A stretch of 64,000 nt of DNA from positions 17,367,979-17,431,978 of the forward strand of contig CM049321.1 of the NCBI GenBank assembly GCA_026874595.1, read 5' to 3'. The notes beneath the pieces are model-generated. The model saw nothing but the letters and a program-made list of their open reading frames with translations. It made no database searches and was not told the DNA's origin. The position numbers were made by a program, and so were the translations under genes. Shown here piece by piece: positions 17,039 through 23,928 of the stretch. Each line of letters starts with the position of its first letter. Position 1 is the first letter of the stretch. The DNA comes from Sipunculus nudus (Eukaryota > Annelida > Sipuncula > Golfingiida > Sipunculidae).

Positions 17039-18499
17039 ATGAGCGACCGCGCACCTGACCTGGCCCGGAAAATCAACCTGTTCACCGGGAACACGAAGCA
17101 AGACTCCATTACGGACGGGCGATGGGAAAAATTCGACCCTATTTCCACGGCTCCCCTGGCTAGCGGTGGGCCCCTGCAATTTAAAATTTCAGGCCGGTCC
17201 CAAGAGTACATCGATTTCCAAAACACGTTCATGTGCATGACGTTGTACATCTGCACCGATAAAAACAAACCGTGCCAGAAAATCAGCAGCGATTTCATCG
17301 CGCCCATCAACAACATCGTCCACTCCATGTGGCGCCAGGTCAACCTGAAACTGAACATGACGGAAGTGTGCACCCAGGACCATTTGTACCCCTTCCGGGC
17401 TTACATGGAGAACCAGTTGGGTTTCGACCAGAAGTACAAGGACGAGATCCTGTACGCTGAGACCGGGTGGGCCAACGACACCCCCGGCCAGTTCGACGCG
17501 GTGCCTGAGGCCATGACGGCCAACACCGATTACACCACGGAGAACAGCGGTGAACACAAAGTCAAAACCACCGACAAGGACACGGGACTCACCACCCTGG
17601 AAAGCGTCCTGGACTCAAAAATGAAGAACAAAGGGGCTTTGAAACGGTTCCTGATGTTTTTCCCGGGAGGTAGCAAATACTCCAAACCCATCGAGTTCAT
17701 CACCCCTTTGCACCTGGACATCTGTAACCAGGAGAGGTACCTCATCAACGGGGTGGACGTCGAGTTCTCGTTCGAATTCATGAACCACAAGGAATTCCCC
17801 ATTTTGCAGATCGGGGGTAAAGACAACCAACTGAAAATCGAAAACATGTATTTGATGGTGAGGAAAGTAATGCCCACCCCCGCCCTGCGCACGCGCAACG
17901 AGACCAGCCTCAGCCAAGGCATCCCCGTGCGTTTCCCGCTACGCCACGTGGAAATGCGCACTGCCCCGCTGAACCCCAAGACCAATTTCGCCAATTTCGA
18001 CAACCTGATCATGGGCACCCTCCCGCGGCGCATGGTGTTCGGGTTCGTGAAATCCACGGCCGTGGCCGGGAAAGAAACGGAGAACCCGTTCAATTTTGTC
18101 CCCCTGGGCCTGGAACAGATGGAAGTGTACTACGCGGGGCGGATGCGCACGGAATGGCCCTACCGACCCAACTGGAAAAGCAACTGGAAACACGCTTACC
18201 TGAACCTGCTGCGGTCCATCGGGTTGCACCGTGGGGATTCGGGCATCGGCCTCACGTACGAAGATTACCCTAAGGGGAACTGCCTCCACGCCATGGATTT
18301 CACCCCGGCCTTGGCATCCGACGAGATGTACCAGAACCCGAAGCAAGACGGCACCCTCCGGATCCAGTTCCGTTTCGACGAGGACTCCAGTGACTCCCTG
18401 GCCAAATTGTCTGACCAGTACACGATGGTGGCGTATTTCGAGTACGACGGGGAAATCAGCATCGGGCCCGACAGGAACGTCCTGAAAAATTTCGTGTGA
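17039..18499 (+). CDS. mcp: Major capsid protein (hexon-like, double jelly-roll type)
   Basis: A 486-aa protein with a strong start context (CCGCCACCATGA). It has the length, position and strand-rich, Trp/Tyr/Asn-rich character of Polinton major capsid proteins. Examples are the N-terminal FTGNTKQDSITDGRWEKFDP, the FMCMTLYICTD and LNMTEVCTQDHLYPFRAYME segments, and the HLDICNQERYLINGVDVEF strand pair midway. No signal peptide or TM segment is seen. A trimeric double jelly-roll capsomer is expected from the family. The frame is intact. Candidate poly(A) signal at 18712-18717 lies in the CCAAT-rich DNA downstream. Confidence 0.85.
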   Translation: MSDRAPDLARKINLFTGNTKQDSITDGRWEKFDPISTAPLASGGPLQFKISGRSQEYIDFQNTFMCMTLYICTDKNKPCQKISSDFIAPINNIVHSMWRQVNLKLNMTEVCTQDHLYPFRAYMENQLGFDQKYKDEILYAETGWANDTPGQFDAVPEAMTANTDYTTENSGEHKVKTTDKDTGLTTLESVLDSKMKNKGALKRFLMFFPGGSKYSKPIEFITPLHLDICNQERYLINGVDVEFSFEFMNHKEFPILQIGGKDNQLKIENMYLMVRKVMPTPALRTRNETSLSQGIPVRFPLRHVEMRTAPLNPKTNFANFDNLIMGTLPRRMVFGFVKSTAVAGKETENPFNFVPLGLEQMEVYYAGRMRTEWPYRPNWKSNWKHAYLNLLRSIGLHRGDSGIGLTYEDYPKGNCLHAMDFTPALASDEMYQNPKQDGTLRIQFRFDEDSSDSLAKLSDQYTMVAYFEYDGEISIGPDRNVLKNFV

Positions 18500-18506
18500 G
18501 TGTCAG

Positions 18507-18741
18507 CCAATCCCCGGCCAGGAAGACCCAACCAATGAGAAGGGAGGTGGGGCTAGACACGCAGTGAAGGACCGCCCCCTCCCTGCGCCCCACCGGCCAA
18601 TAGGATTCGTCGAGGCCCCGCCGGCCAATCGGGATTGGTTCATCCCGCCGACCAATAAGACACGGGGAGCGACGGGATGAACCAATAGGAGACGGGGGAA
18701 CGGGATGAGCCAATAAAAGACCGGCTTCACCGCCAGCCAAT
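18507..18741. promoter_or_regulatory. Regular CCAAT-box array
   Basis: Eight direct CCAAT boxes (18507, 18532, 18597, 18625, 18652, 18682, 18710, 18737) and one inverted (18634). The last six direct boxes are spaced 27-30 bp apart. The array lies upstream of the PC4-like gene's TATA box. NF-Y is the usual animal CCAAT-binding factor. Confidence 0.75.
18712..18717 (+). terminator. Candidate poly(A) signal of the capsid transcript
   Basis: AATAAA overlapping a CCAAT box (CCAATAAA), 213 bp after the capsid stop. It is the first AATAAA downstream. Confidence 0.4.
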
Positions 18742-18770
18742 GAGCGGAGGCTGTCTGAGCGCTTTGAGGG

Positions 18771-18777
18771 TATAAAA
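18771..18777 (+). promoter_or_regulatory. TATA box of the PC4-like gene
   Basis: TATAAAA 30 bp after the last CCAAT box and 46 bp before the ATG at 18823. Confidence 0.8.
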
Positions 18778-18822
18778 CACCCTTCGGCCTGAGAGTTCAC
18801 ACACGTCCGCCGCACTTCCAGG

Positions 18823-19587
18823 ATGAAACGCGGGTTTGGTATCGCACTGCAGCACCAGCAGCCCGGCGCCAAGAAACCCAAGGGCAAGAATTACGCCTCG
18901 GCCATGCAGCGGCCCTTGCCCAAGACCGATAAAGAAAACGCGCCGCACTCGCACCGCGTTCAACCCTCGGCAGCGCCGGCAGTGTCGGACCGGTGTCCCG
19001 TCAAAAACAAAGTGGACTTGGGTTTTGGGTATTTCCTCACCAAAGTCCCTGCCGCAGCAGAAGAGGAACAGCCCCGTGCCATGATCGGTTTGTGGCGGGA
19101 CGGCGTCCCTGAGAAGAAACGCCTGCTCAATTTGGCCTGTCTGAAAGAACTGGTGAAACACAAAGAATTCCTGAGTCGGGAAGTGAAGAAAGTGACGAAC
19201 CAGGTCACCAGCGGGGGGTTCGAGTACGTCCTGGGGACCAGCCTGAACGGAAGAGACGTGCTGAAAGTGACCGTCGACCCGGCGTTCCATTACTGCGTGC
19301 AAATCCGGGACTGGTACATCGGCAAAGACGACAAGCTGTGGCCCAGCAAGTCCGGCTTGGCCCTCCCCGAAGCTGTCTGGGACGAGCTGGTGGCCAAAAC
19401 AGACGATATTCTAGAGCTGTTCCCCCAACTGCCTTGCACAGAACACCACCAAAATTACCTGGAAACCGAAACGTGCTCGGGGTTCCATTTCTACCACGCC
19501 GCAGACGAAGAACCGTATTCCCAGCTGCCGGACCCCTCAGACGATGACGAGACGTGCGACGCCGAAGCTTCCCAGTTTATCCTGTAG
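18823..19587 (+). CDS. PC4-like single-stranded DNA-binding protein
   Basis: A 254-aa protein. Residues ~133-200 look like the PC4/Sub1 C-terminal domain: a strand with NGRDVLKV, then VQIRDWYIGKDDKLWPSKSG, then LPEAVWDELVAKTDDI, matching the family pattern of IRxxY, a polar loop, K-x-G-[IL]-x-L and a Trp-containing helix. PC4 domains dimerise and bind ssDNA, so a role in element replication or late transcription fits. The N-terminal ~60 residues are basic and disordered and contain a KEN tripeptide (37-39). The C terminus is acidic. It has its own TATA box and CCAAT array. The assignment is by motif reading only. Confidence 0.65.
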   Translation: MKRGFGIALQHQQPGAKKPKGKNYASAMQRPLPKTDKENAPHSHRVQPSAAPAVSDRCPVKNKVDLGFGYFLTKVPAAAEEEQPRAMIGLWRDGVPEKKRLLNLACLKELVKHKEFLSREVKKVTNQVTSGGFEYVLGTSLNGRDVLKVTVDPAFHYCVQIRDWYIGKDDKLWPSKSGLALPEAVWDELVAKTDDILELFPQLPCTEHHQNYLETETCSGFHFYHAADEEPYSQLPDPSDDDETCDAEASQFIL

Positions 19588-19625
19588 ATATGTTTTAAAC
19601 ACGTTCGATTTTGTGTCTTGGTTGA

Positions 19626-19631
19626 AATAAA
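19626..19631 (+). terminator. Poly(A) signal of the PC4-like gene
   Basis: AATAAA 38 nt after the stop, followed by a GT-rich stretch. Confidence 0.65.
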
Positions 19632-19685
19632 AGTTGTGTTTGATGCCGGTCTTGTTGGTCGATCACGTGACTGTGTGTGCCTGTG

Positions 19686-19692
19686 TATATAA
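19686..19692 (+). promoter_or_regulatory. TATA box of the three-ORF unit
   Basis: TATATAA, 38 bp before the ATG at 19730. Confidence 0.75.
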
Positions 19693-19729
19693 GAGGGTGT
19701 GTGCGTGCGTGTATCGCCCCAAACCCACC

Positions 19730-20164
19730 ATGCAGCGCACGAAGGATTTTTACATGCGCTTGAACCTGGAGGTCGAAGCCTCTTCCCCGGCTTCTTACAA
19801 AATCCGGATCGAACCCCCGTTCCAACTCTCCCCAGGGAAATGGCAGGTGGGCCTGGTGAAGATAGGTTTCCCGAAAATTTGTTTCAAAGGGAAGACACAA
19901 CGACTTTTCGAAGTGCACGCCGATTTCATCGAAGCCGACACGTTGACGCAAGAAGGGGAAAGCGACAGGCGTATCTTGGCCGCGGTGCCCGTAACGAACC
20001 AGAAACTCCAAACCCACCTGCCCCCGCGAGTGGACTACCACAAGTGTGAACCCGGCGCCATCTTTTCGGTCATGGCTATGGAATTCAAACTGCCTTCGGG
20101 GGACCTAGTGCAATGCACTGAAAAAAGCGACATGTACATCCTCCTGCATTTTAAAAAAGGGTGA
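19730..20164 (+). CDS. Conserved Polinton-type beta-rich protein, unassigned
   Basis: A 144-aa protein with ATG in CCACCATGC context. The central PPFQLSPGKWQVGLVKIGFP segment (from about residue 30) carries the L-x-G-x-W-x-V-x-L-x-x-I-x-x-P pattern recurrent in small Polinton virion proteins, and the C terminus ends in a strand (MYILLHFKKG). It may be a minor structural protein. It is the first of three tightly packed ORFs sharing one TATA box and one poly(A) signal. Confidence 0.6.
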   Translation: MQRTKDFYMRLNLEVEASSPASYKIRIEPPFQLSPGKWQVGLVKIGFPKICFKGKTQRLFEVHADFIEADTLTQEGESDRRILAAVPVTNQKLQTHLPPRVDYHKCEPGAIFSVMAMEFKLPSGDLVQCTEKSDMYILLHFKKG

Positions 20165-20202
20165 ACGCAGGACGACGGACGCAGTTCGGCAGTGACCATC
20201 CG

Positions 20203-20361
20203 ATGGATAAAGAGGGTTTGCAGCACCTGCACCTGGAACAACTCCGGCTGGAAAACGCCCGGCTGAAACTCCAACTGGAAATCCTGAAAGCCAAAGCACA
20301 GATCAAACACTTGGAAAAAGTCAAGCGGCTCACCTCCCGCCTGAAAAAAGTGAACGTGTGA
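20203..20361 (+). CDS. Short coiled-coil (leucine-zipper-like) peptide
   Basis: A 52-aa ORF from the ATG at 20203, almost entirely one amphipathic helix with heptad Leu/Ile (LEQLRLENARLKLQLEI...) and a basic C terminus. Its TGA overlaps the ATG of the next ORF (TGATG, 20359-20363), a layout suited to termination-reinitiation. It could be an oligomerisation or scaffolding peptide. Function unknown. Confidence 0.55.
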   Translation: MDKEGLQHLHLEQLRLENARLKLQLEILKAKAQIKHLEKVKRLTSRLKKVNV

Positions 20362-20684
20362 TGCCCGGCGACGGGACTGTGCTGTGCCCCCGGCCGCATA
20401 ACATGCGGTTCGTGGCGTTCCTGTATTTCTTCCCGCCGGTGTGCACGGTGCGGCGGTTCGGCTACGAAAGGACGAAACAAGAAGTGTGGAAGTCGGACAA
20501 CCACCGCACCCTGCAGGAAGCTTACGTCTGCGCCGTGGAAAAATACAGTAGCATGAACACCCTGGACGGCCACAAAGTGGAAATATGGGCCACGCCGGTC
20601 CACCCCGACGCCCCCGCTGCCGAGAAAGTGTTCGATTCCAAGTACGGTTTCGTGACCTCCGCTTTCCCTGAATGTGTTCAATAA
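20361..20684 (+). CDS. Small hypothetical protein of the three-ORF unit
   Basis: A 107-aa protein whose ATG overlaps the previous stop. It reads as a compact mixed alpha/beta fold with a hydrophobic start (FVAFLYFFPP) and a helix around TLQEAYVCAVEKY. The family was not recognised. Its TAA stop lies within the poly(A) signal. Confidence 0.55.
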   Translation: MPGDGTVLCPRPHNMRFVAFLYFFPPVCTVRRFGYERTKQEVWKSDNHRTLQEAYVCAVEKYSSMNTLDGHKVEIWATPVHPDAPAAEKVFDSKYGFVTSAFPECVQ

Positions 20685-20685
20685 A
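20680..20685 (+). terminator. Poly(A) signal overlapping a stop codon
   Basis: AATAAA contains the TAA stop (20682-20684) of the last ORF of the unit and is followed by a GT-rich region. Confidence 0.7.
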
Positions 20686-20742
20686 AGGACTGTGTAGAAG
20701 CACTGTGTTGTCCTTTTGTTTCATGTGGGGTGTGTGTGCTCC

Positions 20743-20803
20743 CCTGCAGCTGCGATCCCCTCATTTGCATACGTGCGAAACAAGGGGGGATCGCAGCTGC
20801 AGG
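20743..20803. promoter_or_regulatory. Palindrome with octamer motif, copy 1
   Basis: Arms CTGCAGCTGCGATCCCC and its inverse enclose ATTTGCAT (20763-20770). No leftward gene follows it directly, so it may be a relic of a lost unit or work elsewhere. Confidence 0.6.
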
Positions 20804-20842
20804 CGACGTGCGGGTGTGAACGCCAGACCGAGAATGTGTGGT

Positions 20843-20858
20843 GGCCCTGAAAAGGGCC
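20843..20858 (-). terminator. Histone-type 3' stem-loop of the 111-aa gene
   Basis: On the minus strand GGCCCT-TTTC-AGGGCC, preceded by AAAAC and followed by ACCACAC, 29 nt beyond the stop. This fits the animal histone mRNA hairpin (6-bp stem, UUUC loop, ACC flank). Confidence 0.75.
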
Positions 20859-20887
20859 GTTTTGGGGGTTGTGGGTCTCCCGCCTTA

Positions 20888-21223
20888 TCAAGCACTTTTC
20901 TCTGAACCGTCTCCCTTCTTGTGAAACATCCGCGGTGGCAAGTAGAGAATGACCGGCTCACGGAACAAGTGGCCACGAAATTTCAATAACAGGTTGGTGT
21001 TCAGTTCCATCAGTTCTACCAGGTCATTGAACACGGGGGTTGGGAATGCCCGTGAAACTCCCATGTGAAAGAATAAAGACGACGCGTACTCCCCGTGGTA
21101 CTTGTCTGTGAGCAGCATCCGCACCTTGTCCAGGCACAAAAACTCCAGCCGCAGGGGTTTTTTAATTCTTGCTTCCCAACGGTGGTGTTGCTCATAGAGC
21201 CACCCGTAATCCCTATGTGCCAT
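20888..21223 (-). CDS. Small accessory protein, leftward family member 1
   Basis: A 111-aa protein, Tyr/His/Phe-rich and probably globular. The HRWEARIKK...FLCLDKVRML segment loosely resembles RWRRELI...FLARDRNMMVALL in the next gene to the right. The ATG at 21223 lies 80 bp from an octamer element on the same strand, with TATTTTC at 21271-21277 between. A histone-type hairpin follows the stop. No known domain recognised. Confidence 0.6.
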   Translation of the reverse strand: MAHRDYGWLYEQHHRWEARIKKPLRLEFLCLDKVRMLLTDKYHGEYASSLFFHMGVSRAFPTPVFNDLVELMELNTNLLLKFRGHLFREPVILYLPPRMFHKKGDGSEKSA

Positions 21224-21270
21224 AGTCGGTGTCTGTGATGACAGGCTTCCAGACTCCTGTTAAGTACCCT

Positions 21271-21340
21271 GAAAATACGTCCTCTGCAGCTGCGATCCCC
21301 TCATTTGCATATATGCAAAAAAGGGGATCGCAGCTGCAAG
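21271..21340 (-). promoter_or_regulatory. Octamer/palindrome promoter, copy 2
   Basis: Arms TGCAGCTGCGATCCCC (21285-21300) and inverse (21323-21338) enclose the perfect palindrome TTTGCATATATGCAAA, which contains ATTTGCAT (21303-21310). A leftward TATTTTC lies at 21271-21277, before the ATG at 21223. Confidence 0.6.
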
Positions 21341-21382
21341 TAAGTGTATATGTGTGTGAACGCCAGACCGTGACCGTGTGGT

Positions 21383-21398
21383 GGCCCTGAAAAGGGCC
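21383..21398 (-). terminator. Histone-type 3' stem-loop of the 94-aa gene
   Basis: Minus strand GGCCCT-TTTC-AGGGCC with ACCACAC after it, 21 nt beyond the stop at 21420. The surrounding ~50 bp closely resembles 20820-20860, showing a duplicated unit. Confidence 0.75.
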
Positions 21399-21419
21399 GT
21401 TGTGCATTCCGATGGTGCA

Positions 21420-21704
21420 TCACAGCACCATGTGGTCGTAGATCATCTTCCTGGTGAACTTCTTTTCTTTCCGCAGCACCCATTCCCAGAAATCTCCCCT
21501 CTTACAGCCTGTATGAATATTGAGCAGGGCGACCATCATGTTCCTGTCTCGTGCCAGAAACCCCCGCGTGATCAGTTCCCGCCTCCATCTCCGTTGCAGT
21601 GCTTGGGAAACCTCCTTGTAGTACCTGCACGTTTTGGTAACGCGGGAGTCCCGCTTCTCCCACTTCCCACGCACCCAAAAGTACATGGTTAGCGAACTGT
21701 CCAT
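21420..21704 (-). CDS. Small accessory protein, leftward family member 2
   Basis: A 94-aa strongly basic, helical protein rich in Arg, Lys and Trp. The segment QRRWRRELITRGFLARDR...ALLN...GDFWEWV has a counterpart near the C terminus of the 172-aa gene (QKRFRRQVIKEAFFWRER...LANLL...GGFWEDIV). The ATG at 21704 follows a TATTTAG (21722-21728) and an octamer (21757-21764) on the same strand. Function unknown. Confidence 0.6.
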   Translation of the reverse strand: MDSSLTMYFWVRGKWEKRDSRVTKTCRYYKEVSQALQRRWRRELITRGFLARDRNMMVALLNIHTGCKRGDFWEWVLRKEKKFTRKMIYDHMVL

Positions 21705-21721
21705 TGTACCTCCCTGACTTC

Positions 21722-21764
21722 AGCTAAATACCGCACCTGGCAGCTGCGACCCTCTCATTTGCAT
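21722..21764 (-). promoter_or_regulatory. Octamer plus TATA-like promoter, half-palindrome copy 3
   Basis: Contains ATTTGCAT (21757-21764), a single CAGCTGCGACCCTC arm (21741-21754) and a leftward TATTTAG (21722-21728), all upstream of the ATG at 21704. Confidence 0.55.
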
Positions 21765-22207
21765 ATGTGTGTGTGTGTGCCTGCTGCAGCAGTGATCCGA
21801 TAGAAGCGCGATGGTCGGTGCATTGTTTTTTGGGCCAATTCTTTTTTTTGGGGGGATTATTTACGGATTATATCCCATTATTATTTTTGGGCCTAAGACT
21901 CATCCTCGTTATTTTTGGGCTCATTTTCATCAAACCGTATTTTGGGCCTGATTTAAAAACCAGGTTTTGTGGTCTATTAGGGTTTATTTTTGGGCCTATT
22001 TTATTCAAATATAAAGGGCTTTTTTTTAAATTTTTTTCTCGGACTTAAAAAGTTTGCCTGTCAAGGGGTTTTTTATAAGATGCAAGGGCGATTTTTTCCT
22101 CTCAATCGGGATTTTTTTTGGTTTTGTTTTACTCAGGGGAATTTCGTGTCAAAGGAATCATATCTTTTTTTTTCAGTGATAAAACAGTTAGATCTTAACT
22201 GTGTGTT
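21765..22207. other. T-rich non-coding stretch with repeated TTTGGGCC motifs
   Basis: Low-complexity, T-rich DNA with at least five copies of TTTGGGCC or TTTGGGCT (near 21829, 21886, 21914, 21940, 21988). Open frames here begin without ATG and are built from T-runs. It may be a decayed gene, a regulatory region or an origin; nothing decides. Confidence 0.5.
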
Positions 22208-22223
22208 GGCCTTAAAAAAGGCC
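22208..22223 (-). terminator. Histone-type 3' stem-loop of the 172-aa gene
   Basis: Minus strand GGCCTT-TTTT-AAGGCC, preceded by CCAAC and followed by AACACAC, 78 nt beyond the stop. The loop is TTTT, less canonical than TTTC. Confidence 0.6.
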
Positions 22224-22301
22224 GTTGGGTTGCGTGGCTCAATCCTCGATGACCATCAGCCAACGAGGATTGCTGCGGAGGAGCCGGGCCACGTACCGCT
22301 C

Positions 22302-22820
22302 CTACTGGGTTACGATGTCCTCCCAGAAACCGCCCTGGGGGGTGTCCATGAGTAAATTCGCGAGGGCGGCTTCCAACTCGCGAGCTGCCGTTGGCTTCTC
22401 GTAGCCGCCCCGCTCCCGCCAGAAGAAGGCCTCCTTGATGACCTGGCGTCTGAATCTTTTCTGTTCTTCCGGGGAACCTTCCCTGGCTTCCTCAGACGCC
22501 TTGATGAAACCGTCGCGCTCCCTGGCGAGCCTCTCTCTCCTCCCCCGCTCGATGTAGCCGGCCAGCTCCTGTCCGGCTTCTGTACGGAGGGCCTTACCCC
22601 ACTGAATATAATTGTGGAGTTCCAAGGCCGAAATCGTACCCTTTACTAACTGCTCTCCCCGCCTGTAGCGCCGGACCTCCTGCTGAATCACGGGGGATGA
22701 ACTGGCCGCCCGGTCCAGGGCACGTTGATTGGCGAAAGCTGAACAGCGCTCAGCCAACGCCTCCCGCGGCACCCGGACCTGACCCTTGCCACACCAACGG
22801 ATGAAGCGACGCAACTTCAT
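22302..22820 (-). CDS. Accessory protein, leftward family member 3
   Basis: A 172-aa, charged, mostly helical protein rich in Arg and Glu. The ATG at 22820 is preferred because the open frame further upstream starts only with GTG. A TATTTATA (minus-strand TATAAATA, 22869-22876) sits 49 bp upstream. The last ~55 residues resemble the C-terminal half of the 94-aa protein, suggesting a duplicated family. No catalytic motif or membrane segment seen. Confidence 0.65.
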   Translation of the reverse strand: MKLRRFIRWCGKGQVRVPREALAERCSAFANQRALDRAASSSPVIQQEVRRYRRGEQLVKGTISALELHNYIQWGKALRTEAGQELAGYIERGRRERLARERDGFIKASEEAREGSPEEQKRFRRQVIKEAFFWRERGGYEKPTAARELEAALANLLMDTPQGGFWEDIVTQ

Positions 22821-22868
22821 TGTGTAACGGACGTACACGAGACTTGCCGACAGTCAGTTTTTGACCCC

Positions 22869-22876
22869 TATTTATA
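22869..22876 (-). promoter_or_regulatory. TATA box of the 172-aa gene
   Basis: Minus-strand TATAAATA, 49 bp from the ATG at 22820. ATTGG boxes and TTTGGGCC lie just beyond it. Confidence 0.7.
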
Positions 22877-22885
22877 GCTAACACT

Positions 22886-23362
22886 TATATTTGGGCCTGT
22901 TTTGATTGGTGTGGGTTGGATCCCCCTCTCCCTATTGGTCCTTTCGTTTTTTTTGGGCGTGTTTTTTTATTGGGCACCTCGCCTGCCCTCCCATTGGCCC
23001 TCCGCCTTTATTGGGTTAGTTTTGATTCGACAGACCTGCTGGTCCTGTTTTCGGGTCATTTCTTATTGACCCAAAAACCTGACCCGGCCGGTTGACCTGC
23101 AAAGGTAGGATTGTGGGTCAATTTTAATTGACCCAAAAATCTGACCTCCCCGGCTGACCTGCAAACCTTTGATTTAGGGTCAATTTTAATTGACCCGTAA
23201 ACCAAGCTTGACCTGAAATCTATTGCGGGCTGTTTTTTTTTAATTGACCCGAAACCCCGTTATTCTCCTGTATGTTTTTTTTGGGTTCATTTCCGACTTT
23301 TCGTATATAAAAGGGCTTACAACCACACCCCACACTCAATCTGCTTTGAACGAGCGAGCGAC
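22886..23362. promoter_or_regulatory. Divergent accessory promoter with CCAAT boxes and TATA
   Basis: Five ATTGG (inverted CCAAT) boxes at 22905, 22934, 22969, 22993 and 23010, TTTGGGC motifs near 22890 and 22952, the GGGTCA palindrome repeats, and a rightward TATATAAAA at 23304-23312, 50 bp before the ATG at 23363. Confidence 0.65.
23053..23250. repeat. 62-bp tandem repeats with GGGTCA-N8-TGACCC palindromes
   Basis: Palindromes start at 23053, 23115 and 23177, exactly 62 bp apart, with a degenerate fourth ending TGACCC at 23245-23250. Two have the perfect 20-bp form with ATTTTAAT as spacer. Extra TGACC half-sites follow each. GGGTCA resembles the nuclear-receptor half-site. Confidence 0.8.
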
Positions 23363-23572
23363 ATGGACAGGCACGAACTTTCAATGGAAGAGAAATATTT
23401 CGTTGAACAGGAAAAGGTGGAGAATCCGTCCCGGCAGGATGATGGCTCCCGTGTTGTATTCCTGGATCCTCCAAGCAGCCCCGACAAAGGGCACGTGCTG
23501 GAAAAACAGTTGGCCCCGCCACCTAAAATCCGGATTGAATACAGCAAGAGGAAGATAAGCATTTACTACTGA
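23363..23572 (+). CDS. Small accessory protein, rightward family member 1 (tail only)
   Basis: A 69-aa protein, charged and probably disordered. Its last 18 residues (PPPKIRIEYSKRKISIYY) align position by position with the C terminus of the 187-aa protein (HPPGAFIDYANRKLEVYF). It lacks the Cys/His motif of its two neighbours. TATATAAAA lies 50 bp upstream, and an A-rich 3' region leads into a histone-type hairpin. Function unknown. Confidence 0.6.
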   Translation: MDRHELSMEEKYFVEQEKVENPSRQDDGSRVVFLDPPSSPDKGHVLEKQLAPPPKIRIEYSKRKISIYY

Positions 23573-23657
23573 GTTTCATGTTGAAGATTCCAGTTCCCGT
23601 TTCATAAAAACAGATAATGCATAAAAAAAATAAAAAAAATAATAAAATAAAAAAAAA

Positions 23658-23673
23658 GGTCCTTTTCAGGACC
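23658..23673 (+). terminator. Histone-type 3' stem-loop of the 69-aa gene
   Basis: GGTCCT-TTTC-AGGACC, preceded by AAAAAAA and followed by AACAACACA, 85 nt after the stop. The stem sequence differs from the GGCCCT copies but stays fully paired, which is compensatory change. Confidence 0.75.
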
Positions 23674-23739
23674 AACAACACATTAAGATCATGAGCGTTA
23701 TCGTTCCGACTACACTACAAGTCACCTTTCTTTTGCCCG

Positions 23740-23928
23740 CCCTTTGCATATTATTCACATGACCGTCACACAAACGGTGGATCAACGCTGCAACCGGACC
23801 CACAAATGGTTTAATTTAAACAGGCTCGCCATTGGTTAATTTTTTTTTGGGCCCATTTCCCTATTGGTTGGTTTTATACCCTCATGCCTATATAAACCCA
23901 CCAGCCCAAGTGACTATAACCAGTCATC
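23740..23928 (+). promoter_or_regulatory. Promoter of the 66-aa zinc-motif gene
   Basis: Holds a degenerate octamer-like TTTGCATA (near 23744), GGATCAACGCTGCAA (23779-23793), ATTGG boxes (about 23831 and 23863), TTTGGGCCCATTT (near 23847) and TATATAAA (23889-23896), 40 bp before the ATG. Confidence 0.6.

Noticed and set aside
15752-17179. 475-aa minus-strand ORF opposite the AT-hook gene
   Set aside because: Antisense shadow of GC-rich coding DNA with repetitive Arg/Gly/Val composition and no recognisable domain.
21767-22355. Hydrophobic ORFs in the T-rich stretch
   Set aside because: No ATG at the first start and composition explained by T-runs; no promoter or hairpin belongs to them.
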